From contig CAMLIT010000170.1 in NCBI GenBank assembly GCA_946480295.1, forward strand, positions 1-6,613: DNA of 6,613 bases, given 5' to 3'. A model generated the notes under the pieces. It did no database searches and had not been told where the DNA came from. It saw nothing but the letters and a program-made list of their open reading frames with translations. Shown piece after piece: positions 1-6,613 of the stretch. Origin of the DNA: an uncultured Gemmatimonadota bacterium (lineage in GTDB: Bacteria; Gemmatimonadota; Gemmatimonadetes; Gemmatimonadales; Gemmatimonadaceae). Position 1 is the first letter of the stretch; every line of letters starts with the position of its first letter. The translations under genes were made by a program, and so were the position numbers.

Positions 1-16
1 CGGGCGCCGGTAGGGC

Positions 17-979
17 GTGCGGCGGTACCTCGCCGCCCGCGTCGCGCAGTCGCTGATCGTCGTGGCGGTCGTCACGACGATCAGCTTCTTCCTCGTCCGC
101 CTCGCCCCCGGCGACCCCTTCGCCTACGCGAACCGGCCCGTCAGCCCGGAAGTGCGCGCCTACTGGCGGCATCAGTTCGGCTACGACCGGCCCCTCCCCG
201 TGCAGTTCGTCCGCTACGTCGCGAGCGTCGCGCACGGCCAGCTCGGCTACTCGCACTCCCTGCACGAGCCGGTGTCCACCGCCGTCGCGCAGGCGCTGCC
301 GCGCTCCCTGCTGCTCATGTCGCTCGCCCTCGCCGCGAGCCTCGCGTTAGGCATCCTCGTCGGCATCCTCCAGGCGGTGCGCCGCGGAGGCTGGTTCGAC
401 CGCGTGAGCAACGCGGTGCTCCTCGCCTTCTTCTCCGTCCCCGACTTCTGGCTCGCGCTGATCGCGCTCCTCGTCTTCGCGTACTGGGTGCCCGTGCTCC
501 CCGCCGGCGGGATCGTCGACCCGGTGATGCACGACTACCTCGGCTTCTGGGGCGCGCTCGGCGACCGGCTGCGGCACCTCGTGCTCCCCACGGCCACCCT
601 CGTCCTCCTCAGCGCCGCGGCGATCGCCCGCTACCAGCGCGCCGCCGTCCTCGAGGTCCTCCCCCTCGACTTCGTGCGCACCGCGCGCGCGAAGGGGGTC
701 GACGAGCGCCGCGTCCTCACCCGGCACGTCCTGCGCAACGCGCTCCTCCCCGTCGTCACCCTCGTCGGGCTCATGCTCCCGACGCTCGTCGGCGGCGCGC
801 TGTTCGTCGAGAAGGTGTTCGCCTGGCCGGGGATGGGGCTGCTCGTCGCCAACGCCATCGGCGCGCGCGACTACGACGTCGTCACCGCGGGCGTGATCAT
901 CGGCGGGGTCATGGTCGCCGTCGGCAACCTCCTCGCCGACCTGCTGTACGCGCTCGTCGACCCGAGGCTCCGCGCGTGA
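17..979 (+). CDS. dppB: Peptide ABC transporter permease, DppB/OppB-like
   Basis: This is an inner-membrane subunit of a dipeptide/oligopeptide/nickel-type importer, 320 aa, a normal length for the family. Seen: an N-terminal membrane helix (about residues 10-28) followed by the family hallmark RLAPGDP (28-34); further hydrophobic segments near 97-119, 133-158, 188-205, 244-265 and 289-312; the VPVLPAGG turn (158-165); an EAA-type cytoplasmic loop at about 213-245 (DFVRTARAKG then LRNALLP) that docks on the ATPases; and the terminal ALVDPRLR typical of DppB. The GTG start at 17 is chosen because an in-frame TAG lies at 11-13 and the N-terminus aligns with the family; the ribosome site is weak (TAGGG close to the start). 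It overlaps the next permease by 4 bases, so the two are probably translationally coupled. Dipeptide versus oligopeptide or other substrates cannot be told from a permease alone, so the symbol is by family only. Confidence 0.93.
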   Translation: MRRYLAARVAQSLIVVAVVTTISFFLVRLAPGDPFAYANRPVSPEVRAYWRHQFGYDRPLPVQFVRYVASVAHGQLGYSHSLHEPVSTAVAQALPRSLLLMSLALAASLALGILVGILQAVRRGGWFDRVSNAVLLAFFSVPDFWLALIALLVFAYWVPVLPAGGIVDPVMHDYLGFWGALGDRLRHLVLPTATLVLLSAAAIARYQRAAVLEVLPLDFVRTARAKGVDERRVLTRHVLRNALLPVVTLVGLMLPTLVGGALFVEKVFAWPGMGLLVANAIGARDYDVVTAGVIIGGVMVAVGNLLADLLYALVDPRLRA

Positions 980-1971
980 CCACCGACAGCCCGACGCTGC
1001 TGCGCCGCATCCTCGCCGACCACCGCGTGCGCTGGTGCCTCGCCGTCATCGGCGCGCTCTACGCCGCGGCGATCCTCGCCCCGGTCCTCGCCCCGTACTC
1101 CCCCGCCGCGCAGCCGGACATCGTCCGCCTCGCCAACCAGCCGCCCTCGCTCGCCCATCTCTTCGGGACGGACCGCTTCAGCCGCGACGTCTTCAGCCGC
1201 GTGCTCTACGGCGCGCGCATCTCCCTCGCCGTCGCCACCCTCGCCGTCCTGCTCTCCGCCACGCTCGGCACCACGTACGGCGTCGTCGCCGGCTACTTCG
1301 GCGGCCTGCTCGACGCGGTGATGATGCGCGCCCTCGACGCGCTCCTCTCCATCCCGCGCGTCCTGCTCCTCATCGCCGTGCTCGCGCTGTGGAACCCCGT
1401 GCCCCTCTGGGCGCTCATCGTCCTCCTCGGCGCCACCGGCTGGTTCGCCGTCTCGCGGCTCGTGCGCGCCGAGGCGCTCTCCGTGCGGCAGCGCGACTTC
1501 GTCGCCGCGGCGCGCGCCCTCGGCGCCTCCGACGTCCGCATCATCGTGCGGCACCTGCTGCCCAACGTGGTCGCGCCGGTGATCGTCGCCGCCATGCTCG
1601 GCATCGGCAACGTGATCGTCGTCGAGGCGGGACTCACCTATCTCGGCATCGGCACGCGCGAGCCGACGGCGAGCTGGGGCTCGATGTTCCAGGGTGGCAG
1701 CGACGCTTTCCAGGCCGCGTGGTGGGTGCCGCTGTTCCCGGGGCTGGCCATCCTCGTCACCGTGTTCGCGTTCAACACGCTCGGCGACGCCTTGCGGGAC
1801 GTGCTCGACCCCAGACACCTTGCGGGCGGCGTTGCCGCGAGTCTGTCAGTCCCGCAGGACGGCTCCTCGCAGGGAGATTCTGGTGTCGATCAGTCCCGCC
1901 GGATCGCCGTCCCGGGCGGGACTGACAGACCAGGCGACCGACTTGCTGTAGAACCCGTCCAAAGGGATTGA
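976..1971 (+). CDS. dppC: Peptide ABC transporter permease, DppC/OppC-like, with atypical C-terminal tail
   Basis: Second membrane subunit of the importer, pairing with the DppB-like protein. Seen: an N-terminal helix at about 20-40; the DppC hallmark around 60-83 ([15 protein letters not shown] followed by GARISL, with Ser69 where Gly is usual in GTDxxGRD); the EAA loop at about 166-200 ([13 protein letters not shown], then [10 protein letters not shown]); [15 protein letters not shown] at 221-235; and the family end-point [11 protein letters not shown] at 270-280. DppC proteins normally stop here or soon after, but this frame continues for 51 residues (281-331) that are polar, show no family motif and use codons rare elsewhere in the window (CTT, GTA, CAA, AGG). 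The tail is encoded by a structured repeat segment, which I infer is an insertion that removed the ancestral stop. The GTG start at 976 overlaps the upstream stop (GTGA), with GAGG at 964-967 as ribosome site. Function is likely retained, since the whole core is intact. Confidence 0.9.
   Translation: MTTDSPTLLRRILADHRVRWCLAVIGALYAAAILAPVLAPYSPAAQPDIVRLANQPPSLAHLFGTDRFSRDVFSRVLYGARISLAVATLAVLLSATLGTTYGVVAGYFGGLLDAVMMRALDALLSIPRVLLLIAVLALWNPVPLWALIVLLGATGWFAVSRLVRAEALSVRQRDFVAAARALGASDVRIIVRHLLPNVVAPVIVAAMLGIGNVIVVEAGLTYLGIGTREPTASWGSMFQGGSDAFQAAWWVPLFPGLAILVTVFAFNTLGDALRDVLDPRHLAGGVAASLSVPQDGSSQGDSGVDQSRRIAVPGGTDRPGDRLAVEPVQRD
1841..1930. repeat. Inverted repeat, 15 bp perfect arms, with inner stem
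   Basis: GTCTGTCAGTCCCGC at 1841-1855 is exactly complementary to GCGGGACTGACAGAC at 1916-1930. Inside, 1857-1863 (GGACGGC) pairs with 1906-1912 (GCCGTCC) and 1864-1866 with 1901-1903, giving about 25 base pairs interrupted by small loops. A third copy of the core, CAGTCCCGC, lies at 1891-1899 in direct orientation; extended to 1890-1900, it can pair with 1915-1925 (11 bp, 14-base loop), which competes with the long stem. The element lies inside the dppC tail. Confidence 0.75.
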
Positions 1972-2007
1972 ACAGCCTGCAGTCGTAGAACCCATACACG
2001 GGGACTG
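1948..2007 (+). repeat. Two 23-base direct repeats upstream of dppD
   Basis: Units at 1948-1970 and 1985-2007 share GTAGAACCC at the 5' end and GGGATTG/GGGACTG at the 3' end, with a variable 7-base middle; 18 of 23 positions match, at a 37-base spacing. In each unit CCC and GGG can form a very short hairpin. The 3' end GGGACTG also matches the right arm of the adjacent inverted repeat (1918-1924). The first unit contains most of the dppC stop codon; the second ends 5 bases before the TTG start of dppD, and its GGGG run (2000-2003) is the best available ribosome-site candidate. Confidence 0.6.
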
Positions 2008-2012
2008 TCGTC

Positions 2013-3067
2013 TTGCTCCTCCGGATCGAGAATCTCAGGACCTACTTCTACACCGGCGCCGGCGTCGCACGCGCGGTCGACGGCGTGAGCTTCGACATCG
2101 CGGCCGGCGAGACCGTCGGCCTCGTCGGCGAGTCGGGGTGCGGCAAGTCGGTCACGGCGCTCTCGATCCTCCGCCTCGTGCGGCCGCCGGGTCGCATCGA
2201 GCCGGGGAGCAGGATCCTGTTCGAGGACCGCGACCTGCTCGCGCTGAGCGAGCCGGAGATGCGTCGCGTGCGCGGCGCGCGCATCGCGATGGTGTTCCAG
2301 GAGCCGATGACGGCGCTCAACCCCGTGTTCACCATCGGCGATCAGATCGCCGAGGTGGTGCGCGTGCACGGGGGCGCGTCGAAGAAGGACGCCTGGTCGC
2401 GCGCCGTGGAGATGTTGGAGACCGTCGGCATCCCCTCGCCGGCGCAGCGCGCGAAGGAGTATCCGCACCAGCTCTCCGGCGGGATGCGGCAGCGCGTCGT
2501 CATCGCGATGGCCCTCGTCATGAATCCCGCGCTCGTCATCGCCGACGAGCCGACGACGGCGCTCGACGTGACGATCCAGGCGCAGATCCTCGAGCTCCTC
2601 CAGGACCTCCAGCAGCGCTTCGGCACCTCGATCCTCCTCATCACCCACGACCTCGGCGTGGTGGCGGAGACGGCGTCGCGCGTGGTGGTGATGTACGGCG
2701 GCGAGGTCGTCGAGGAGGCGCCCGTCTCGCGCCTCTTCGCCGAGCCGCACCATCCGTACACGGAGGGGCTCATGGGCGCGATGCCGCGGCTCGGCGAGGC
2801 GCGCGATCGGCTGGTGACGATCCCCGGCTCCGTGCCCCCGCCGACCGCCTGGCCGAGCGGCTGCCGCTTCCACGACCGCTGTCCGTACGCGTGGGAGCGC
2901 TGCGCCGCCGAGCACCCGCCGCTCTACGCGATCGACGAGCGCCACGTCTCGCGGTGCCACCTGGCCGAGGAGCCGCAGCGGCGAGCGGAGAAGCACGAGC
3001 CGCTCGTGCTCGAGGGTCGAGGGTCGACGGGCGAGCGTCGAGAGCGCCAGCAGGGCGGAGGTGCGCG

Positions 3068-3071
<4 letters not shown>
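2013..3071 (+). CDS. dppD: Peptide ABC transporter ATP-binding protein, DppD/OppD-like
   Basis: Cytoplasmic ATPase subunit, 352 aa, that hydrolyses ATP to drive peptide import with its DppF-like partner. Seen: Walker A GESGCGKS (39-46), Q-loop Gln96 in [11 protein letters not shown], signature LSGGMRQR (154-161), Walker B LVIADE (174-179), D-loop ALD (183-185), H-loop His212, then the oligopeptide-ATPase C-terminal domain with four cysteines (C284, C290, C297, C315; spacing X5, X6, X17), a set known in related DppD proteins to hold an iron-sulfur cluster. The start is TTG at 2013: the frame has a stop at 1986-1988 with no ATG or GTG between, and [11 protein letters not shown] fits the family N-terminus. 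The ribosome site is weak (GGGG at 2000-2003). Residues 321-352 form a polar tail beyond the last family motif, partly encoded by heptamer repeats at 3009-3043. The stop overlaps the dppF start (ATGA). Confidence 0.93.
3009..3043 (+). repeat. Degenerate heptamer array, GTCGAGG type, in the dppD 3' end
   Basis: Five consecutive 7-base units: CTCGAGG, GTCGAGG, GTCGACG, GGCGAGC, GTCGAGA. They encode part of the extra C-terminal tail of the DppD-like protein. Bases 3010-3022 are exactly complementary to 3081-3093 (13 bp) in the mirror array just inside dppF, so the mRNA could pair across the junction and enclose the dppF ribosome site and start codon. Confidence 0.7.
3057..3061 (+). promoter_or_regulatory. 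Strong ribosome binding site for dppF
   Basis: GGAGG at 3057-3061 (GGAGGTG to 3063) lies 6 bases before the ATG at 3068, near-ideal placement. It fixes the dppF start, even though the frame is open far upstream. It lies in the loop of the possible 3010-3022/3081-3093 pairing. Confidence 0.75.
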
Positions 3072-4156
<1,085 letters not shown>

Positions 4157-4189
4157 GCGCGCCGCCCACCCTCTCCGTCTGACATCGCC

Positions 4190-5761
4190 ATGGCCCGACC
4201 CCCCAAGGACGTCTTCGACGAGCCGGCGGCCGCCACCCTGACGCACGACGAGCCGCCGCCCGACTTCCGTCGCTACCAGGAGGACCGCGGCTTCTTCGGC
4301 CACCCGCGCGGCCTGGCGACGCTCTTCTTCACCGAGCTGTGGGAGCGCTTCTCCTACTACGGCATCCGCCCGCTGCTCGTCCTGTTCATGACCGCGTCCT
4401 TCGCCGCGGGCGGCTTCGGCTTCCCGCGCGAGACGGCGACGTCCATCGTCGGCATCTACGCCGCCTGCGTCTACCTCGGCGCGCTCCCCGGCGGCTGGAT
4501 CGCCGACCGCCTGCTCGGCCTCCAGCGCGCGATCTGGTACGGCGGCATCCTCATCGCGCTGGGACACCTGTCGATCGCGTTCTCGCTCGTCTTCGCCCAG
4601 CACGCGTTCTTCCTCGGCCTCGTGCTCATCGTCCTCGGCACCGGGCTGCTGAAGCCGAACGTGTCCGCGATCGTCGGCGACCTCTATCCGCAGGGCGGCT
4701 CCGCCCGTGACGCCGGCTTCTCGATCTTCTACATGGGGATCAACGCCGGCGCGCTCATCGCGCCCCTCGTCACCGGATTCCTCGGCGAGCGCGTGGGCTG
4801 GCACCTCGGCTTCGGGGCCGCGGGCGTCGGGATGCTCATCGGCCTCGTGACCTATCGCCTGCGCGCCCCCGGCACCCTCGGGCCACTCGGGCTCCGGCCC
4901 ACCGGCGACGAGGCGGAGCAGCGCCGCGTGCGCAACATCGTCGTCGGCGCCGTCGTCGTCATCGCGCTCGTCATCGTGCTGGCGATGACCGGTGTGCTCC
5001 CCATCCACCCCGTCGCCGTCGCGCGGAACATGACCGTCGTCATCCTGGCGATGGCGCTGCTCTACTTCGCGTACCTGTTCTTCCTCGCCGGCCTCACCGG
5101 AGCGGAGAAGCGGCGCGTCGCGGTGATCCTCGCGCTCTTCGTCTTCGCGACGGTGTTCTGGTCGGCGTTCGAGCAGGCGCCGACGTCGCTCAACCTGTTC
5201 GCGCGCGACTTCACCGACCGGAACATCTTCGGCTGGGTGGCGCCGGCGTCGTGGCTCCAGTCCGCGGAATCGGCGTTCGTCATCATCTTCGCGCCCGTCT
5301 TCGCCTGGCTGTGGGTCCGCCTCGCGAAGGCCGGCCTCGATTTCTCCAGCCCCACCAAGTTCGCCATCGGCCTCGCCTTCAACGGCGTCGCCTTCCTCGT
5401 CATGCTCGCCGCCTCGCACGTCGTGATCGCCGGCGGCGCCACCGTGCGCGTCTCGATGTTCTGGCTGGTGGGCTGCTACATGCTCCAGGCGTTCGGCGAG
5501 CTCTCGCTGAGCCCCGTCGGCCTCAGCTCGATGACGAAGCTCGCGCCGCGCAAGTTCGTCGGGCAGATGATGGGCATCTGGTTCATGGCCGACGCGCTGG
5601 GCAATCTCATCGCCGGCCTGGTGGGCGGCCACGTGAACCCCGAGAAGCTGGCCGAGATGCCCATCCTCTTCGGCCGCACGGCGCTCGCGCTCTTCGTCGC
5701 CGCCGCCGTCGCCGGCGCGCTCGTGATCCCGATCCGGCGGATGATGGGAGAGAGGGCCTGA
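4190..5761 (+). CDS. Proton-coupled peptide transporter, POT/PTR2 family
   Basis: Predicted inner-membrane symporter for di- and tripeptides, 523 aa, a usual length for bacterial POT proteins, with about 14 hydrophobic segments. Seen: the proton-coupling motif ExxERF at 49-54, followed by SYYG; GGWIADRLLG at 101-110; LLKPNVSAIVGDLY with conserved Lys155; the PTR2 family signature FSIFYMGINAGALIAP (177-192); WSAFEQAPTSLNLFA at 324-338; and FGELSLSPVGLS at 435-446 with conserved Glu437. The first 43 residues are a polar extension, longer than in many bacterial POTs. The ATG at 4190 is 33 bases after dppF and has no clear Shine-Dalgarno sequence; no later start would keep the whole N-terminal extension, though MARPP is not itself conserved. 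It is probably co-transcribed with the ABC operon, giving two peptide uptake routes. DtpT/YjdL-type naming would be a guess, and some family members carry nitrate or drugs. Confidence 0.93.
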   Translation: MARPPKDVFDEPAAATLTHDEPPPDFRRYQEDRGFFGHPRGLATLFFTELWERFSYYGIRPLLVLFMTASFAAGGFGFPRETATSIVGIYAACVYLGALPGGWIADRLLGLQRAIWYGGILIALGHLSIAFSLVFAQHAFFLGLVLIVLGTGLLKPNVSAIVGDLYPQGGSARDAGFSIFYMGINAGALIAPLVTGFLGERVGWHLGFGAAGVGMLIGLVTYRLRAPGTLGPLGLRPTGDEAEQRRVRNIVVGAVVVIALVIVLAMTGVLPIHPVAVARNMTVVILAMALLYFAYLFFLAGLTGAEKRRVAVILALFVFATVFWSAFEQAPTSLNLFARDFTDRNIFGWVAPASWLQSAESAFVIIFAPVFAWLWVRLAKAGLDFSSPTKFAIGLAFNGVAFLVMLAASHVVIAGGATVRVSMFWLVGCYMLQAFGELSLSPVGLSSMTKLAPRKFVGQMMGIWFMADALGNLIAGLVGGHVNPEKLAEMPILFGRTALALFVAAAVAGALVIPIRRMMGERA

Positions 5762-5791
5762 CGCCTCGCGCGGGTTCGCAACGCATCGCTG

Positions 5792-5833
5792 TCCCCCGCG
5801 TCCGATCGATGCCGCTCGATGGGACTCGGGGGA
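5792..5833 (+). terminator. Strong hairpin after the POT gene
   Basis: Arms 5792-5809 and 5816-5833 pair at 16 of 18 positions (mismatches 5799/5826 and 5804/5821) around the 6-base loop TGCCGC. The stem begins 31 bases after the POT stop and is GC-rich at the base (five C pairing with five G). No T-run follows, so it is either a terminator of the kind lacking a U-tract, a 3'-end stabiliser, or a regulatory stem ahead of the next gene. Confidence 0.5.
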
Positions 5834-5854
5834 TCAGCTTTCGGCAACCTCACC

Positions 5855-5858
5855 GGAG
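5855..5858 (+). promoter_or_regulatory. Ribosome binding site for the four-helix-bundle gene
   Basis: GGAG at 5855-5858 lies 6 bases before the GTG at 5865. It supports this GTG as the start, with the encoded MPLQTYRDLHVWQKA matching the family N-terminus. Confidence 0.6.
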
Positions 5859-5864
5859 CTTGCC

Positions 5865-6260
5865 GTGCCCCTTCAGACCTACCGCGACCTGCACGTCTGG
5901 CAGAAGGCGATGGAGCTCGTCGTCGCCTGCCACAGCGCCACCAAGCGCTTCCCCGCCTCGGAGCGATTGGGGCTCACGCAGGAGATCCAGCAGGCGGCCA
6001 TCGCCATCCCCGCGAACATCGCCGCGGGCCACGGCCTGCGCGGCAAGGGCGAATACCTGCACCACCTGACCATCGCCAAGGGCTCCCTCGCCCGTCTCGA
6101 GACCCTCTTCCTCATCGCCCACGACCTCAAGTTCACGTCCGACGACTCCGCCCAGGAAGTCGCCGTCATCGCCGACGACGTCGGCCGGATGCTCTACGGC
6201 CTGATGCAGAAGCTCGGCGCCAGGAAGCTCGACGCCTCGCCGTTGGGACAGGAGGTGTGA
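5865..6260 (+). CDS. Four-helix-bundle protein, S23 / Avd-like family
   Basis: A 131-aa protein of the family first known from intervening sequences of 23S rRNA and related in fold to Avd, the accessory protein of diversity-generating retroelements. Seen: YRDLHVWQKAMELV (6-19) opening helix 1; FPASERLGLTQEIQQAA (29-45); the family core IPANIAAGHG (48-57, where the family usually has NIAEG, so Glu is replaced by Ala54); EYLHHLTIAKGSLARLET (63-80); and a final helix DDVGRMLYGLMQKLG (104-118). Predicted all-helical and cytoplasmic, likely oligomeric with a basic surface. The cellular role of stand-alone members is unknown, though nucleic-acid binding is suspected. There is no reverse transcriptase, template repeat or 23S rRNA gene in the window, so neither described context applies. 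GTG start with a GGAG site 6 bases upstream; the stop is followed after 2 bases by a heptamer array. It is preceded by a strong hairpin, so may be transcribed apart from the peptide genes. Confidence 0.9.
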   Translation: MPLQTYRDLHVWQKAMELVVACHSATKRFPASERLGLTQEIQQAAIAIPANIAAGHGLRGKGEYLHHLTIAKGSLARLETLFLIAHDLKFTSDDSAQEVAVIADDVGRMLYGLMQKLGARKLDASPLGQEV

Positions 6261-6262
6261 GC

Positions 6263-6325
6263 GCGGGAGGCGGGAGGCGGGAGGCGGGAGGCGGGAGGCG
6301 GGAGGCGGGACGCGGGACGCGGGAC
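6263..6325 (+). repeat. Nine perfect heptamers, (GCGGGAG)6(GCGGGAC)3
   Basis: Six copies of GCGGGAG (6263-6304) and three of GCGGGAC (6305-6325) follow without interruption, starting 2 bases after the stop of the four-helix-bundle gene. Each unit contributes a GGG run separated by 4 bases, so the + strand could form G-quadruplexes. The exactness of the copies suggests recent expansion by slippage. The two-block structure (G then C at position 7) suggests one substitution followed by re-expansion. Confidence 0.95.
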
Positions 6326-6343
6326 GCGCGGCGCGCCGCTCCC
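6321..6343 (+). terminator. Possible GC-rich hairpin after the heptamer array
   Basis: GGGA (6321-6324) can pair with TCCC (6340-6343) and GCGG (6328-6331) with CCGC (6336-6339), with a 3-base bulge and loop CGCG; 6328-6339 is a perfect 12-base palindrome. No T-run follows. It could end transcription of the four-helix-bundle gene but may be only a by-product of GC richness. Confidence 0.3.
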
Positions 6344-6457
6344 TGTCCCCGACTGCAAGCGTCCGCCATCCGGGTCCGCAGTACGCCCGCAGTCCGCAGT
6401 GCGCAGCGAATCCGCGTCCGAACTTCGCAGTCAGTCCGAACTCCGCAGTGAGTCCGC

Positions 6458-6508
6458 GTCCGCAGTGAATCCGGGTCCGCAGTGAATCCGGGTCCGCAGT
6501 GAATCCGG
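6458..6508 (+). repeat. Three perfect 17-base tandem repeats
   Basis: GTCCGCAGTGAATCCGG occurs at 6458-6474, 6475-6491 and 6492-6508 without any difference, and again with one change at the last base at 6533-6549. It is a higher-order unit inside the CGCAGT array, and its exactness suggests recent duplication. Confidence 0.93.
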
Positions 6509-6560
6509 GTCCGAGCCCGCAGAACATCCGCAGTCCGCAGTGAATCCGAGTCCCAGTCCG

Positions 6561-6612
6561 CAGTGCCGTTCGCAGTACGCAGTTCGCAGTGCCGTTCGCA
6601 GTACGCAGTTCG
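6561..6612 (+). repeat. Two perfect 26-base tandem repeats at the window end
   Basis: Two identical 26-base units, 6561-6586 and 6587-6612, each begin CAGTGCCGTTCGCAGTACGC and contain CGCAGTN heptamers. More copies may follow outside the window, since the sequence stops one base into a possible third unit. Confidence 0.92.
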
Positions 6613-6613
6613 C

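Larger units (their letters stand above)
1811..2012 (+). other. Atypical insert-like segment between dppC and dppD
   Basis: From about 1811 the strong GC-ending codon pattern of dppC breaks down, just after the conserved DPR that normally ends the protein. The next 200 bases hold an imperfect long hairpin (1841-1930), an alternative hairpin (1890-1925), a pair of 23-base direct repeats (1948-1970 and 1985-2007) and the present dppC stop (TGA 1969-1971). There is no reading frame resembling a transposase. The 15-base inverted repeats are not flanked by a clear target-site duplication, so I do not call it a MITE. It could be a REP/BIME-like palindromic intergenic element, the remnant of a mobile element, or a regulatory leader for dppD. 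The boundaries are estimated from the end of homology and the start of the next gene. Confidence 0.5.
6351..6613. repeat. CGCAGT-based degenerate tandem repeat region, runs off the window
   Basis: This stretch holds no credible gene. The hexamer CGCAGT occurs 16 times between 6377 and 6609, all in the same orientation. Neighbouring copies are often exactly 7 bases apart (6388/6395, 6529/6536, 6571/6578/6585, 6597/6604), giving heptamers CGCAGTN with N variable. Longer higher-order units are built from it (17-base and 26-base repeats listed separately). Interspersed words are GTCC, GAATCCG and CCGTT. Frames open through it on either strand would encode only repetitive low-complexity peptide. 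The right end is not reached. Confidence 0.85.

Noticed and set aside
1..13. Possible end of an upstream gene (in-frame TAG at 11-13)
   Set aside because: Only three codons are visible, too few to support a gene; a binding-protein gene upstream is plausible but unseen.
871..1818. Long minus-strand open frame opposite the two permeases
   Set aside because: Its product is Arg/Glu/Asp/His-rich low complexity, the usual mirror of GC-rich coding sequence; the + strand carries clear family motifs.
1841..1930. MITE with terminal inverted repeats
   Set aside because: The 15 bp arms are suggestive, but the flanks (GCCGCGA before, CAGGCGA after) do not give an adjoining target-site duplication, and other copies cannot be checked here.
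2138..3067. In-frame upstream extension of dppF
   Set aside because: The upstream part is an out-of-frame reading of dppD; the ATG at 3068 with GGAGG 6 bases upstream is the real start.
5819..6451. Plus-strand frame through the four-helix-bundle gene in another phase and into the repeats
   Set aside because: Arg/Pro-rich out-of-frame translation with no family similarity.
5850..6527. Minus-strand open frame across the repeats and the four-helix-bundle gene
   Set aside because: It is antisense to a recognised gene and elsewhere translates simple repeats (PPPASRL type), so it is not credible as a protein.
6351..6613. CRISPR array
   Set aside because: The repeated word is only 6-7 bases, the longer units abut without spacers, and there are no cas genes.
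5865..6613. Diversity-generating retroelement (Avd plus template repeat)
   Set aside because: No reverse transcriptase, no variable-region gene and no paired template/variable repeats differing at adenines are seen in the window.

Overview
This window is a high-GC (about 70% by eye) bacterial chromosome segment with all recognisable genes on the + strand. A nickel/oligopeptide/dipeptide-type ABC transporter operon (permease, permease, ATPase, ATPase; dppBCDF order) is followed by a proton-coupled peptide transporter of the POT/PTR2 family, and then by a small four-helix-bundle protein of the S23/Avd-like family. The last 350 bases hold no gene but are packed with short tandem repeats. Almost every codon ends in G or C. 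The GC content, the only two TTA codons both sitting in a CGTTAGGC context, and the mix of soil-type transport genes with simple repeats would suit Gemmatimonadota. That is an impression from the sequence style, not a placement; Acidobacteriota or Myxococcota are alternatives.

Layout: 17-979 permease 1; 976-1971 permease 2 (4-base overlap), with an unusual C-terminal tail; about 1811-2012 is an atypical structured segment that supplies this tail and separates the permeases from the ATPases; 2013-3071 ATPase 1 (TTG start); 3068-4156 ATPase 2 (ATGA overlap), with heptamer repeats on both sides of the junction; 4190-5761 POT transporter; 5792-5833 strong hairpin; 5865-6260 four-helix-bundle protein; 6263-6325 nine perfect GCGGGAG/GCGGGAC heptamers; 6351-6613 a CGCAGT-based array that runs off the window.

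How the genes work together: the two permeases would form the membrane channel and the two ATPases the motor of an ATP-driven peptide importer. Its substrate-binding lipoprotein is not in the window and may lie upstream. The POT protein would import di- and tripeptides using the proton gradient, so the locus appears devoted to peptide uptake by two energy sources. The four-helix-bundle gene is functionally separate and is set off by a hairpin.

The most interesting material is not the genes but the repeats. Three families with different sequences share a 7-base period (junction of the two ATPase genes; directly after the four-helix-bundle gene; the 3' end), and a structured insert-like segment has apparently altered the end of the second permease. 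I see no CRISPR array, reverse transcriptase, transposase, tRNA or rRNA.
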